Below, one piece after another: positions 8,565 to 15,821 of a stretch of 64,000 nucleotides of DNA (the stretch's first letter is position 1; the number at the start of each line of letters is the position of its first letter). The notes under the pieces are model-generated. The model saw nothing but the letters and a program-made list of their open reading frames with translations, made no database searches and was not told the DNA's origin. Source of the stretch: Bacillus yapensis (lineage in GTDB: Bacteria; Bacillota; Bacilli; Bacillales; Cytobacillaceae); contig NZ_SUND01000017.1 of the NCBI RefSeq assembly GCF_005280205.1, forward strand, positions 1-64,000, in the 5' to 3' direction. The translations under genes and the position numbers were made by a program.

Positions 8565-9440
8565 ATGATTATGACAAATTTAGCATTAGTGGATACAAGT
8601 ACTGGTGAAGTAATTTCTTCTGATGTGGTTTCTTACCGTACGTCAAAGCAACAGGAAGCGTATCAGGGCGTTAGGGCGCATCAACTTAAAGAAAAACATA
8701 GCTTCCGTACAACGGGTGATAAGTTCACCAATGGAAACATGGATACGATCAGACAGCTTCGACGTGAAATAGACGATACTACGCTTGGTTACGTTCTGTA
8801 CTTGCAAACAGCGTTACAATACGATGGAACGTTAGGCACATCAAAACGTGCATTTACAAAGGTTAAAGACTTTGAAGCGGTTCTGAATGTGAAAGCACTA
8901 CAAGTGAAGAAAGTAGTTAAAGCATTACGTATTGCAGGTGTGCTGAACGTGAATGATGAAGGTGTGTATTGCATGAATCCGACGTATCACTGGAAAGGAA
9001 AGATGCATTCTTCTGATGCGCAAAAGAACGTTAAGCTGATGGATGCAGGGATTAAAGCTTTACGTGATGCGGGCATGAAAGCAAAGGATTTAGGTGTGTT
9101 GTATGCACTTTTACCATACATCAATTACAGCAAGAACTTAGTCACACATAATCCGTATGAATATGATGTGAACAAGGTTCAACCAATGAACTTACAAGAT
9201 GTTGCTGATGTGTTGAATTACGAACACGCACAAAGGGTATCTGGTAAGTTACGCAAAATTACCTTTACTGCACCAGATGGACGTGCAATGTACGCTTTTG
9301 GCATCGTATCAATAGGAAAGGAAAGCAATGTAATTGTTAATCCGCTTCTTGTACGTAGATTGGCAGAAGGAAAAGGGCAGGAATTGTTAAGCAACGATTT
9401 CTTAACGTTGTTTCAAATCAACAGACCAAAAAGCATTTAA
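8565..9440 (+). CDS. winged-helix replication-initiator-like protein
   Basis: 291 residues with the N-terminal pattern MTNLALVDTSTGEV, followed by helix-rich segments containing a likely winged helix (KVKDFEAVLNVKALQVKKVV, then ALRIAGVLNV). A second DNA-binding-like region is near PMNLQDVADVLNYEHAQRVS. This layout resembles small Gram-positive plasmid and phage replication initiators (RepL-like), an assignment supported by three iteron-like repeats just downstream. ATG 8565 has GAAAGGG at good spacing; an in-frame ATG at 8490 with AAGGAAAG is an alternative. A terminator follows at 9452. Replication function is inferred. Confidence 0.6.
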   Translation: MIMTNLALVDTSTGEVISSDVVSYRTSKQQEAYQGVRAHQLKEKHSFRTTGDKFTNGNMDTIRQLRREIDDTTLGYVLYLQTALQYDGTLGTSKRAFTKVKDFEAVLNVKALQVKKVVKALRIAGVLNVNDEGVYCMNPTYHWKGKMHSSDAQKNVKLMDAGIKALRDAGMKAKDLGVLYALLPYINYSKNLVTHNPYEYDVNKVQPMNLQDVADVLNYEHAQRVSGKLRKITFTAPDGRAMYAFGIVSIGKESNVIVNPLLVRRLAEGKGQELLSNDFLTLFQINRPKSI

Positions 9441-9451
9441 TGTGAAGGGTG

Positions 9452-9486
9452 TAAGGGGTGCGTGTTGTTGCGCATCCTTTTTTTAT
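9452..9486 (+). terminator. terminator of the replication-like gene
   Basis: AAGGGGTGCG pairs with CGCATCCTT and is followed by a run of T. Confidence 0.85.
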
Positions 9487-9506
9487 TGATGTGTAAAAAT
9501 AGTATA

Positions 9507-9597
9507 GATTTTGCATACCTTTTTTTTGATGATGTCTAAAACAATACATGCAATTTTGCATACCTTTTTGGCTTAATAGGTGCAATTTTGCATACCT
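9507..9597 (+). repeat. three iteron-like direct repeats
   Basis: ATTTTGCATACCT occurs at 9508-9520, 9553-9565 and 9585-9597; the last two copies are extended to TGCAATTTTGCATACCT. All are in the same orientation, directly after the replication-like gene, which is where theta-plasmid iterons are often found. No gene is visible in this stretch. Confidence 0.55.
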
Positions 9598-9671
9598 AGT
9601 AAAAAAGCTGAAACACGTTGGGGCAGTAAGTATGAAGGCACTTTTTGGTGTGGTCATTCCTTCTTATATCT

Positions 9672-9878
9672 TAGAAGTACTTTTTCACATCAAAGAAAGC
9701 GGGGGAATTAACGTGTATTACTGACTTTAAGCAGGACGTTTAATATATACGTACTTTTTGTTCAGCAGGTGTACATAAACCTACGCTTCGCTACGGTTGT
9801 TCTGCGCTTCGCTTGAACGAAAAAAAAACTTCTAAAATACTTTCACATCAAAGAAATAAAGGGAATTAATACGTGTTG
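9672..9878 (+). repeat. duplicated 45-base block around CACATCAAAGAAA
   Basis: The block at about 9676-9716 and that at about 9836-9877 share TTTCACATCAAAGAAA, then GGGAATTAA and ACGTGT with small changes. Between them lies the direct repeat CGCTTCGCT (9784-9792 and 9805-9813). No gene. Confidence 0.5.
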
Positions 9879-9965
9879 CAATAAGTGTTATGCACGTGCT
9901 GTTTTACGTACAGTTAGCGTTAATCATTCTTTTGATTCGGAAGTATTTAAGTGTTTTGTTTTAAC

Positions 9966-10011
9966 GATGCGTAGCATCAACAGGCGTTTAGCCTGTTCCT
10001 GTACATAGGAA
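9966..10011. other. three consecutive hairpins, candidate origin structure
   Basis: GATGC-GTA-GCATC (9966-9978), AACAGGC-GTTTA-GCCTGTT (9979-9997) and TTCCT-GTACAT-AGGAA (9996-10011) abut without spacers in non-coding DNA near the right end of the element. Such rows of hairpins are typical of single-strand origins or transfer origins, but none can be named. The rest of 9880-10211 shows no gene. Confidence 0.5.
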
Positions 10012-10211
10012 TTACGCAGGAAAGACTTTTTAAGTATTGTAATCATCCATTTGATGTGAAATAATACCATTATTCGCACGACATTAGTTAATAGAAAACG
10101 TGGATTTAAGTGTGTAATACGAATATAAACGAATAGTGTGTCGTTATATAACGCTATGTAACGTTGGTATGTATGCGATGTGGGGTGTGTGCTGTACGTG
10201 TGTAGGCACTA

Positions 10212-10266
10212 GCACGACTCAAAATCGTGTTCCTCTGGAGTGTCGGTTCGACCCCGACCACCGGTA
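10212..10266 (+). repeat. attR, 55-bp copy of the tRNA-Leu 3' end
   Basis: Identical over 55 bases to 3278-3332; right boundary of the element. The following bases are TCAT rather than CCAT. Confidence 0.9.
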
Positions 10267-10287
10267 TCATGAAAAGGTATAAACCTT

Positions 10288-10328
10288 TATAAGTCAATGC
10301 TTTGAGCAATCAAGGCGTTGACTTTTTT
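10288..10328 (+). terminator. terminator just outside attR
   Basis: AAGTCAATGC pairs with GCGTTGACTT and is followed by a T-run. It was probably the terminator of the tRNA-Leu gene before integration. Confidence 0.75.
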
Positions 10329-10499
10329 TATGCTTTATTTTGTTAAAGTGATTTCCAAATCGTGTGGACAACAATTTCCGATTATTAAGTACCTTTAAGA
10401 CCAATTTTCTTAAAGGGGAGCAAGAATCAACAGTGATTTTGCTTTGATGAATCCTAAATTGATTTCATACATCAGACCAACAGTATAATAGGTAATAAA

Positions 10500-10524
10500 A
10501 AGGCAGGGGCAACCCTGCTTTTTT
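10500..10524 (+). terminator. terminator upstream of the HAD gene
   Basis: GCAGGG-GCAA-CCCTGC (10503-10518) followed by TTTTTT. The 10330-10500 stretch before it contains no recognisable gene, so the gene it once served has been lost or decayed. Confidence 0.85.
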
Positions 10525-10629
10525 AAATCAAATAATAATTCCTACTTTAACGGGCAAGTTTGTTCAAAAAAATTTTTACATTATTATGATAGAATGTTTA
10601 TATAATTAGAAACTAAGGAGGGATAAGGA

Positions 10630-11253
10630 TTGTTAAAATATATGATTTTTGACGTAGATGGAACTATTCTTGATACTGAAAAAGCTATATTAAAATCTCT
10701 ACAAAAAGTATTAAAAGAAGAAGGAAGAGATTTTCAATTAGAGGATTTAAGGTTTGCTTTAGGAATACCAGGGATAGAAACATTAAAAAAATTAAATGTG
10801 ACTGATTTGGAACGTGTACATCCAAAGTGGTCAGAGACTGTACTAGAATTTTCTCACGAGGTAAGTGTTTTTCAGGATTTAGAAAATGTTATAAAAGCAT
10901 TATCTGAAAGTCCTGTCAGAACTGGTATTGTGACTTCAAAAACAAAACAAGAGTTAATTGATGAATTTGAACCTTTTGGATTAAGTTCATTTTTTGAGTA
11001 CACGATATGTGCAAGTGATACTGAAAAACATAAACCACACCCTGAACCTCTATTAGTTTGTTTAGATGGGTTAAATGCTAATCCAGATGAATCAATATAT
11101 ATTGGAGATTCCATATATGATATGCAATGTGCAAAAAGTGCTGGTGTGAAATTTGCACTTGCTTTATGGGGCTCTAAAACAACTGAAAAATTTGAATCAG
11201 CAGACTTTGTATTAAAGGAACCAAAAGATATTTTAGATTTAATAAAAATGTAA
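10630..11253 (+). CDS. HAD-superfamily phosphatase, phosphoglycolate-phosphatase-like
   Basis: Cytoplasmic phosphohydrolase of 207 residues with the four HAD motifs: DVDGTILDT (motif I, nucleophile Asp near residue 8), IVTSKT (II, Thr/Ser), KHKPHPEP (III, Lys) and YIGDSIYD (IV). The cap between motifs I and II is helical, as in the phosphoglycolate-phosphatase group; the substrate is not predictable. Start is TTG 10630 behind AAGGAGG; no ATG fits better. It stands alone between attR and the first decayed tRNA-Leu remnant, so it is probably cargo left by an earlier integration. Confidence 0.85.
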   Translation: MLKYMIFDVDGTILDTEKAILKSLQKVLKEEGRDFQLEDLRFALGIPGIETLKKLNVTDLERVHPKWSETVLEFSHEVSVFQDLENVIKALSESPVRTGIVTSKTKQELIDEFEPFGLSSFFEYTICASDTEKHKPHPEPLLVCLDGLNANPDESIYIGDSIYDMQCAKSAGVKFALALWGSKTTEKFESADFVLKEPKDILDLIKM

Positions 11254-11273
11254 TAAACTTCAAAAGAACTGAA

Positions 11274-11303
11274 AAGAACTCACAGTAGTAACCATGAGTT
11301 CTT
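11274..11303 (+). other. hairpin after the HAD gene
   Basis: AAGAACTCA pairs perfectly with TGAGTTCTT. There is no T-run directly after it, so termination is uncertain. The rest of 11304-11565 shows no gene. Confidence 0.45.
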
Positions 11304-11565
11304 AGTGTTAAATTCTTATTTTATGTGACTTTAACCAATGCCGAAACCGTGCAAAGTTCGTGCAAAGTTTCAATTTATAATTGGTTTTAACATGTTTTAA
11401 CAAATGGCTTAATATTGTTTATTGGATAATATTTCAAATTGTTATAAGTAAATACTTATACTAGAATAGAGACATAGGTATTTAATAATCGTATGGACAA
11501 TTACATTAAAGCATTGAAATATAATGGCGAAAAACCTTATGCCCGTGCCTATTCCACGGATTCTT

Positions 11566-11623
11566 CAGACGCGCACGACTCAAAATCGTGTTCCTTCTGG
11601 AGTGTCGCTTCGACCCGGTATCA
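11566..11623 (+). repeat. decayed tRNA-Leu 3' end (att remnant 2)
   Basis: Starts exactly with CAGACGCGCACGACTCAAAA of tRNA-Leu, then diverges slightly: an extra T before CTGGAGTGTCG, G to C, and loss of CGACCA before CGGTATCA. It is followed by a weak stem-loop and T-run (about 11655-11681). Confidence 0.8.
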
Positions 11624-11739
11624 ACGAAATAGTGAAATGAAGGCGTTTATGAGAAATCATTAGCGTCTTTTTTTGCGTTTCCAATGACGAAAAAATCGTG
11701 CTAACTAGAAGTGAAAAGTGTTTAACGGTCGTATTATTG

Positions 11740-11988
11740 GATAATTAATTCGAAAGGCAAGGTGATCATCAACGTAAGGGACAAGAATGGCGTGACATTA
11801 GAACAACAAAACAATCGAAAGGAAGTGTCATTGTTGGCGGTTTATGGATTGTACGGAAAATATCGACGGTTGAATTGCATGACGAAATTATCCTCTTTAT
11901 GAAGGTGAAAGGGGAAACGGTGACAAACGCGAATTGCTTTTCCAACTCATTGTACGGTATTTTTATCATGGATAAAAATGGGGAATAG
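11740..11988 (+). pseudogene. possible decayed reading frame
   Basis: A stop-free frame reads about 80 residues (including GSVIVGGLWIVRKISTVEL and NSLYGIFIMDKNGE) to TAG 11986-11988, but no start codon or ribosome site is visible near its beginning. It looks like a leftover of a larger gene in the hotspot. I recognise no family. The flanking 11624-11740 and 11989-12085 show nothing else. Confidence 0.3.
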
Positions 11989-12099
11989 GTAAATGGTAAG
12001 ATGTAAAAATATAGTAGAAGGATTATACAAAACTATTAGCAGGAAAAACAAATTCCTTTGTCGAATTAATAGACAAAACTAAGTTGAAGGGGGATTCTT

Positions 12100-12657
12100 G
12101 TGAATCAAGCCTTACTCGTGATTGAAGCTCAGCAAGAATTAATTGATGGTAATGAAAAAGAGAAGAGTGTTTTTAATAAAGATAGACTGTTAGATACTAT
12201 CAATTCGGTCATAATAAAAGCATTGGAGTCGAACTCATCAGTAGTTTTTGTGAGAGATAAAGATGTGTCTGATGGTGAAGGTGAAGGGTTTCAAATTCAT
12301 CCAGTCATTAAAGTGCCACCTTCTGCTAAAATATTCGATAAAAAAGCTACGAATTCGTTCTATGGTACTGCGCTAAAGGATTATTTAGAGAACATGGGAG
12401 TTGAACATCTTGTAATTATGGGGTGTAAAACAGAATATTGCATTGATACAGCAGTTAGAATGGGAACAATAAATGGCTTTGATGTAACACTAGTTGAAGA
12501 CGGACATTCTACAACAGACTCTTCAATCCTTTCTGCTGAAAAAATTATAAATCATCATAATAAAATCCTTCATGGCCATGACAATGTCGATCATTTTTCT
12601 GTAGTTAGAAACAGTAACGACGACTTATTTAAGCCAATACATAACAATTATCGATAA
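12100..12657 (+). CDS. isochorismatase-family cysteine hydrolase
   Basis: 185 residues with the isochorismatase-like alpha/beta fold. The nucleophile Cys is in MGCKTEYCIDTAVR, and the catalytic Lys is probably in FDKKATNSFYGT. The third member of the triad is normally Asp in a LLVIDxQ motif near the N-terminus; here it reads LLVIEAQ, with Glu9 in its place. The family hydrolyses amides, nicotinamide or isochorismate, but with this change activity is uncertain. Start is GTG 12100 behind AAGGGGG. It lies between two tRNA-Leu remnants and is probably cargo of an old insertion. Confidence 0.82.
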   Translation: MNQALLVIEAQQELIDGNEKEKSVFNKDRLLDTINSVIIKALESNSSVVFVRDKDVSDGEGEGFQIHPVIKVPPSAKIFDKKATNSFYGTALKDYLENMGVEHLVIMGCKTEYCIDTAVRMGTINGFDVTLVEDGHSTTDSSILSAEKIINHHNKILHGHDNVDHFSVVRNSNDDLFKPIHNNYR

Positions 12658-12708
12658 ATAATGATTTGGAATTATCGCTAGGTAAAATTAGTAATGAGGA
12701 ACTTTATG

Positions 12709-12757
12709 TCTCGAAATCGTGTACTTCTGGAGTGTCGCTAGACCCGTCAACTGGTAT
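12709..12757 (+). repeat. decayed tRNA-Leu 3' end (att remnant 3)
   Basis: TCTCGAAATCGTGTACTTCT followed by GGAGTGTCGCTAGACCCG and ACTGGTAT aligns with the tRNA-Leu 3' half with scattered changes. It shares the TTCTGGAGTGTCGCT variant with the copy at 11566. Confidence 0.7.
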
Positions 12758-12763
12758 TGATTT

Positions 12764-12798
12764 AAAGCTTTTACGCACATATAAGTAGAAGCTTTTTT
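12764..12798 (+). terminator. terminator after att remnant 3
   Basis: AAAGCTTTTA pairs with TAGAAGCTTTTTT, ending in a T-run. Confidence 0.7.
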
Positions 12799-13018
12799 GT
12801 GTTTTCCTCACAGGCTTACCCTTGTGGTGTTGAAGAAACCTGCAAACATATAATTAAACATCCGATTACCCCTAATTCACACAAAATTTACCTCCCCTCA
12901 ACAATTCCTGTGCTATAGTAAAAATATCAAATGGATATTTTAGGAAAAGTTCTTACATAACGTATGTCTTGAATACACTTTTAAAAGTCAAACAAATAAA
13001 TAAGGAGTACTGTACCAG

Positions 13019-13933
13019 ATGAATAAGATAATCGAAGTATCAGGCCTTAAGAAATCCTATGGCAGTATCCAGGCTGTTAAGGGAATTGATTTTTATGTGG
13101 AAGAAGGGTCGCTTTTTGCTTTTTTGGGGCCGAATGGAGCGGGGAAATCGACGACGATTGATATTCTTAGCACATTATTAGAGCCGAATGAGGGTCGTAT
13201 AGTAATTGATGATTACGAGATTGGTAGAGATGATAGTAAAATCCGTTCGGAGTTAGGGATTGTTTTTCAAAATAATCTACAGGATGACTTATTGACGGTA
13301 AAAGAAAATCTTCAGTGTAGAGGAAGTCTCTATGGGTTAAAGGGCAGCGAGCTAAAAAACAGAATGGAATCTGCCATCGATTATACGGAGGTTCGTGGCT
13401 TTTTGAATCAGCCTTACGGGAAGTTGTCAGGTGGGCAAAGAAGAAGAGCAGATATTGCGAGAGCACTTATTAATCAACCCAAGATTCTTATTTTAGATGA
13501 ACCGACTACAGGACTCGATCCACAAACAAGGCAGCGAGTATGGGAAACCATCCGAGAAATCCAACGAGAAACGGGTATGACTGTTTTTCTCACAACTCAT
13601 TATATGGAAGAGGCTGCCAACGCCGATTATGTGGTCGTGATTGATAATGGGGAGATTGTGGCCAAAGGTACGCCATCACAAATAAAGGAAGAGTATAGTT
13701 CGGACTATCTTGAAATCCACGGAACAGATATTCAGAAGCTAAGTGAGATTTTGGAGCAGGCAGGACACGAATATGAAGTAAAAGTAGACACCTTAACTAT
13801 CAAACTATCTTCTACTTTGGATGCACTGCCGATTTTAGAGCAATGCAAGGAGGACATCATTGGGTTTCAAGTGGTGAAGGGGACGATGGATGATGCATTT
13901 ATTACGATTACAGGAAAAGAGCTAAGAGAATGA
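13019..13933 (+). CDS. ABC transporter ATP-binding protein, DrrA type
   Basis: ATPase subunit of an ABC-2-type exporter, 304 residues. Walker A GPNGAGKS is at 37-44, signature LSGGQRRR near 136, Walker B ILILDEPTTGLDP and the H-loop TTHYMEEA follow. The C-terminal extension (about 225-304) is the one seen in the daunorubicin-resistance/lantibiotic export group. Start ATG 13019 has AAGGAG upstream. Its stop overlaps the start of the permease by four bases (ATGA), so the two form a translationally coupled operon. The exported substrate, probably a drug or lipid, cannot be named. Confidence 0.92.
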   Translation: MNKIIEVSGLKKSYGSIQAVKGIDFYVEEGSLFAFLGPNGAGKSTTIDILSTLLEPNEGRIVIDDYEIGRDDSKIRSELGIVFQNNLQDDLLTVKENLQCRGSLYGLKGSELKNRMESAIDYTEVRGFLNQPYGKLSGGQRRRADIARALINQPKILILDEPTTGLDPQTRQRVWETIREIQRETGMTVFLTTHYMEEAANADYVVVIDNGEIVAKGTPSQIKEEYSSDYLEIHGTDIQKLSEILEQAGHEYEVKVDTLTIKLSSTLDALPILEQCKEDIIGFQVVKGTMDDAFITITGKELRE

Positions 13934-14781
13934 GATATCTTATTAAAAGAAACTTGTTGGTGTTTTTCCGAGATAAGGCCAGTGTGTTTTTCTCGCTTCT
14001 TAGTGTGTTTATCATTATCGGTTTATATCTGCTTTTTCTGGGCGATGTGATGAAGAGTAATTTGGAAGGGGAAGAAACGGGAACGTTGATCGACGCCTGG
14101 ATTATGGCCGGTGTTATCGCGATTGCCCCTATTACAACCGGAATTAGTGCTTTGGGGATTATGGTCGAGGACAGGAAGCTCAAGATTTATAAGGATTTTT
14201 ATGCCTCTCCTTTAAAAAGAAGTAGTTTAGCAGGTGGGTATATTTTAAGCTGTTTTACCATTAGTCTACTACTGACTCTAGTTACGTTGATTTTTGCAGA
14301 AGTTTATATCGTCGTTAATGGTGGAGAATTGCTTAGCTGGACTGCTCTCGCTCAAGTATTGGGCATTATCATTTTAAGCGATTTTTTATCTGTATTTGTT
14401 CTTTACTTTTTTGTGTCTTTTTTCAAAAGCAGCAACGCATTTTCGGCTGCAGCTACCATTATAGGAACATTGATAGGCTTCTTAACTGGAATCTACATCC
14501 CGATGGGGAGCTTGCCGGATGCTGTCCAAATGATTGTTAAAATATTTCCACCTTCCCATGCCGCCATGATGCTGCGTGAGATTATGATGGGGCCAGCCGA
14601 GGAAACTGTATTTAAGGGTGTGCCTGAAACAACCATTGAGGATTTCCAACTATTGATGGGCTCTCTTTTTAAAATGGGAGACTTTGTGATTCAGTGGTGG
14701 CACAGTCTTTTGTATATGCTCATTTTAGGAATTCTATTCTTTCTGTTATCCATGTGGAAAATGGCTAGGAAAACGAGTTGA
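13930..14781 (+). CDS. ABC-2-type exporter permease
   Basis: 283 residues with six predicted membrane segments (about 19-39, 57-77, 101-123, 138-160, 168-190 and 252-275), the ABC-2 permease layout. GIYIPMGSLPDAVQMIVKIF and PPSHAAMMLREIMMG are typical of the DrrB-like family. It pairs with the ATPase just upstream as a likely 2+2 exporter. A strong terminator follows at once. Confidence 0.9.
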   Translation: MRYLIKRNLLVFFRDKASVFFSLLSVFIIIGLYLLFLGDVMKSNLEGEETGTLIDAWIMAGVIAIAPITTGISALGIMVEDRKLKIYKDFYASPLKRSSLAGGYILSCFTISLLLTLVTLIFAEVYIVVNGGELLSWTALAQVLGIIILSDFLSVFVLYFFVSFFKSSNAFSAAATIIGTLIGFLTGIYIPMGSLPDAVQMIVKIFPPSHAAMMLREIMMGPAEETVFKGVPETTIEDFQLLMGSLFKMGDFVIQWWHSLLYMLILGILFFLLSMWKMARKTS

Positions 14782-14812
14782 TACGACGGTGAATGCTGTC
14801 GTATTTTTTTTG
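14781..14812 (+). terminator. terminator of the ABC exporter operon
   Basis: ATACGAC pairs with GTCGTAT (extended by GG/GC), followed by eight T. Confidence 0.88.
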
Positions 14813-14954
14813 CGTTAAATTCTTTGACAAAGGGTACGTTATTGATAAGAAATAATTGATGATTTATTTGTTTTGGTGAAAATGGTATGATAAAGTAGAA
14901 TTTTTGTTCGTATTTTTAACGAGTCAAAGTGGAAGTAAAAGGGAGAGAGACACA

Positions 14955-15821
14955 GTGGGACAAGCAGTGAAAAACAAACTAGCTCAGCCTTTCTTGAAAT
15001 GGGCTGGTGGTAAGCGTCAATTGCTTCCAGAGATTAGAAAATATATGCCTAAAGAGATTAACACTTATTACGAGCCGTTTATTGGTGCTGGAGCGGTCGT
15101 TCTTGATCTTCAGCCTAAAAGAGCAGTAATAAATGATATAAATATTGAGTTAGTGAACGTCTACACGATTGTGAAAAACAATCTTGAAGAGCTAATTGAA
15201 GAATTAAAAAAGCATGAGAATGGAAATAACAGTGAGTATTTCTATGAAGTACGAAGCTTAGATAGAAGCAGAGAAACTTATAGCCAGCTTTCTCCTGTTG
15301 AAAAGGCTGCGAGAATGATTTACTTAAATAAGACTTGCTTTAATGGGTTGTACCGAGTGAACAGTAAAGGTCAGTTTAATGTTCCGTTTGGTAAGTACAA
15401 AAATCCTAATATCGTCAATGAGACAGTACTTCGAGCGGTTCATGATTATTTAAGCAATCATGATGTGACGATCTGGAATAAGGACTTTTCCGATGTGGTT
15501 GCAGATGCTACTCAAGGCGACTTTGTTTACTTTGATCCTCCATATGACCCAGTCTCGGATACGGCCTCTTTTACCAGCTATAGTTTAGATGGTTTTAACA
15601 GAGAAGACCAAATCCGATTAAGAGACCTATGTGTTGAGTTGGATAAAAAGGGTTGCAAATTCTTATTGAGTAACTCAGCAACTGATTTTATTAAAGAAAT
15701 CTATACAGAAAAAGGATTTCATATAGAGATTGTTTCAGCAACAAGAAATATTAATTCAGTCGGTTCTAAGCGCGGTAAAATTGACGAAGTACTGGTGATG
15801 AATTATGAGCAAAACGGATGA
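14955..15821 (+). CDS. DNA adenine methyltransferase, D12/DpnM class
   Basis: N6-adenine DNA methylase of 288 residues that protects the host from the neighbouring endonuclease. Motifs: FLKWAGGK (13-20) and PFIGAGA (41-47) for AdoMet binding, NKTCFNGLYRVN (126-137) typical of the Dam/DpnM/EcoRV group, and catalytic DPPY (194-197). Family members usually modify GATC or GATATC; the target here cannot be read off. GTG 14955 with GGGAGAGA upstream gives the family N-terminus; the longer reading from 14904 adds 17 non-conserved residues. Its end overlaps the endonuclease gene by 17 bases. Confidence 0.92.
   Translation: MGQAVKNKLAQPFLKWAGGKRQLLPEIRKYMPKEINTYYEPFIGAGAVVLDLQPKRAVINDINIELVNVYTIVKNNLEELIEELKKHENGNNSEYFYEVRSLDRSRETYSQLSPVEKAARMIYLNKTCFNGLYRVNSKGQFNVPFGKYKNPNIVNETVLRAVHDYLSNHDVTIWNKDFSDVVADATQGDFVYFDPPYDPVSDTASFTSYSLDGFNREDQIRLRDLCVELDKKGCKFLLSNSATDFIKEIYTEKGFHIEIVSATRNINSVGSKRGKIDEVLVMNYEQNG

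Larger units (their letters stand above)
3278..10266. mobile_element. 6.99-kb tRNA-Leu integrative element
   Basis: Flanked by perfect 55-bp direct repeats of the tRNA-Leu 3' end, with a tyrosine recombinase just inside attL. Contents in order: integrase (3633), long non-coding stretch, membrane protein (5516, minus), short recombinase (6435), ribbon-helix-helix protein (7270), 28-residue membrane peptide (7665), possible nuclease (7733), replication-like protein (8565), iteron-like repeats (9507-9597) and structured non-coding DNA to attR. No conjugation, capsid or terminase genes are visible. Base usage differs from the flanks: ACGT-containing words and the octamer TTGATGTG/CACATCAA are conspicuously frequent. 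It looks like an integrated plasmid-like or satellite element. Confidence 0.85.

Noticed and set aside
3278-10266. Prophage or conjugative element
   Set aside because: No capsid, terminase, lysis, relaxase or type IV secretion genes could be recognised in the element.
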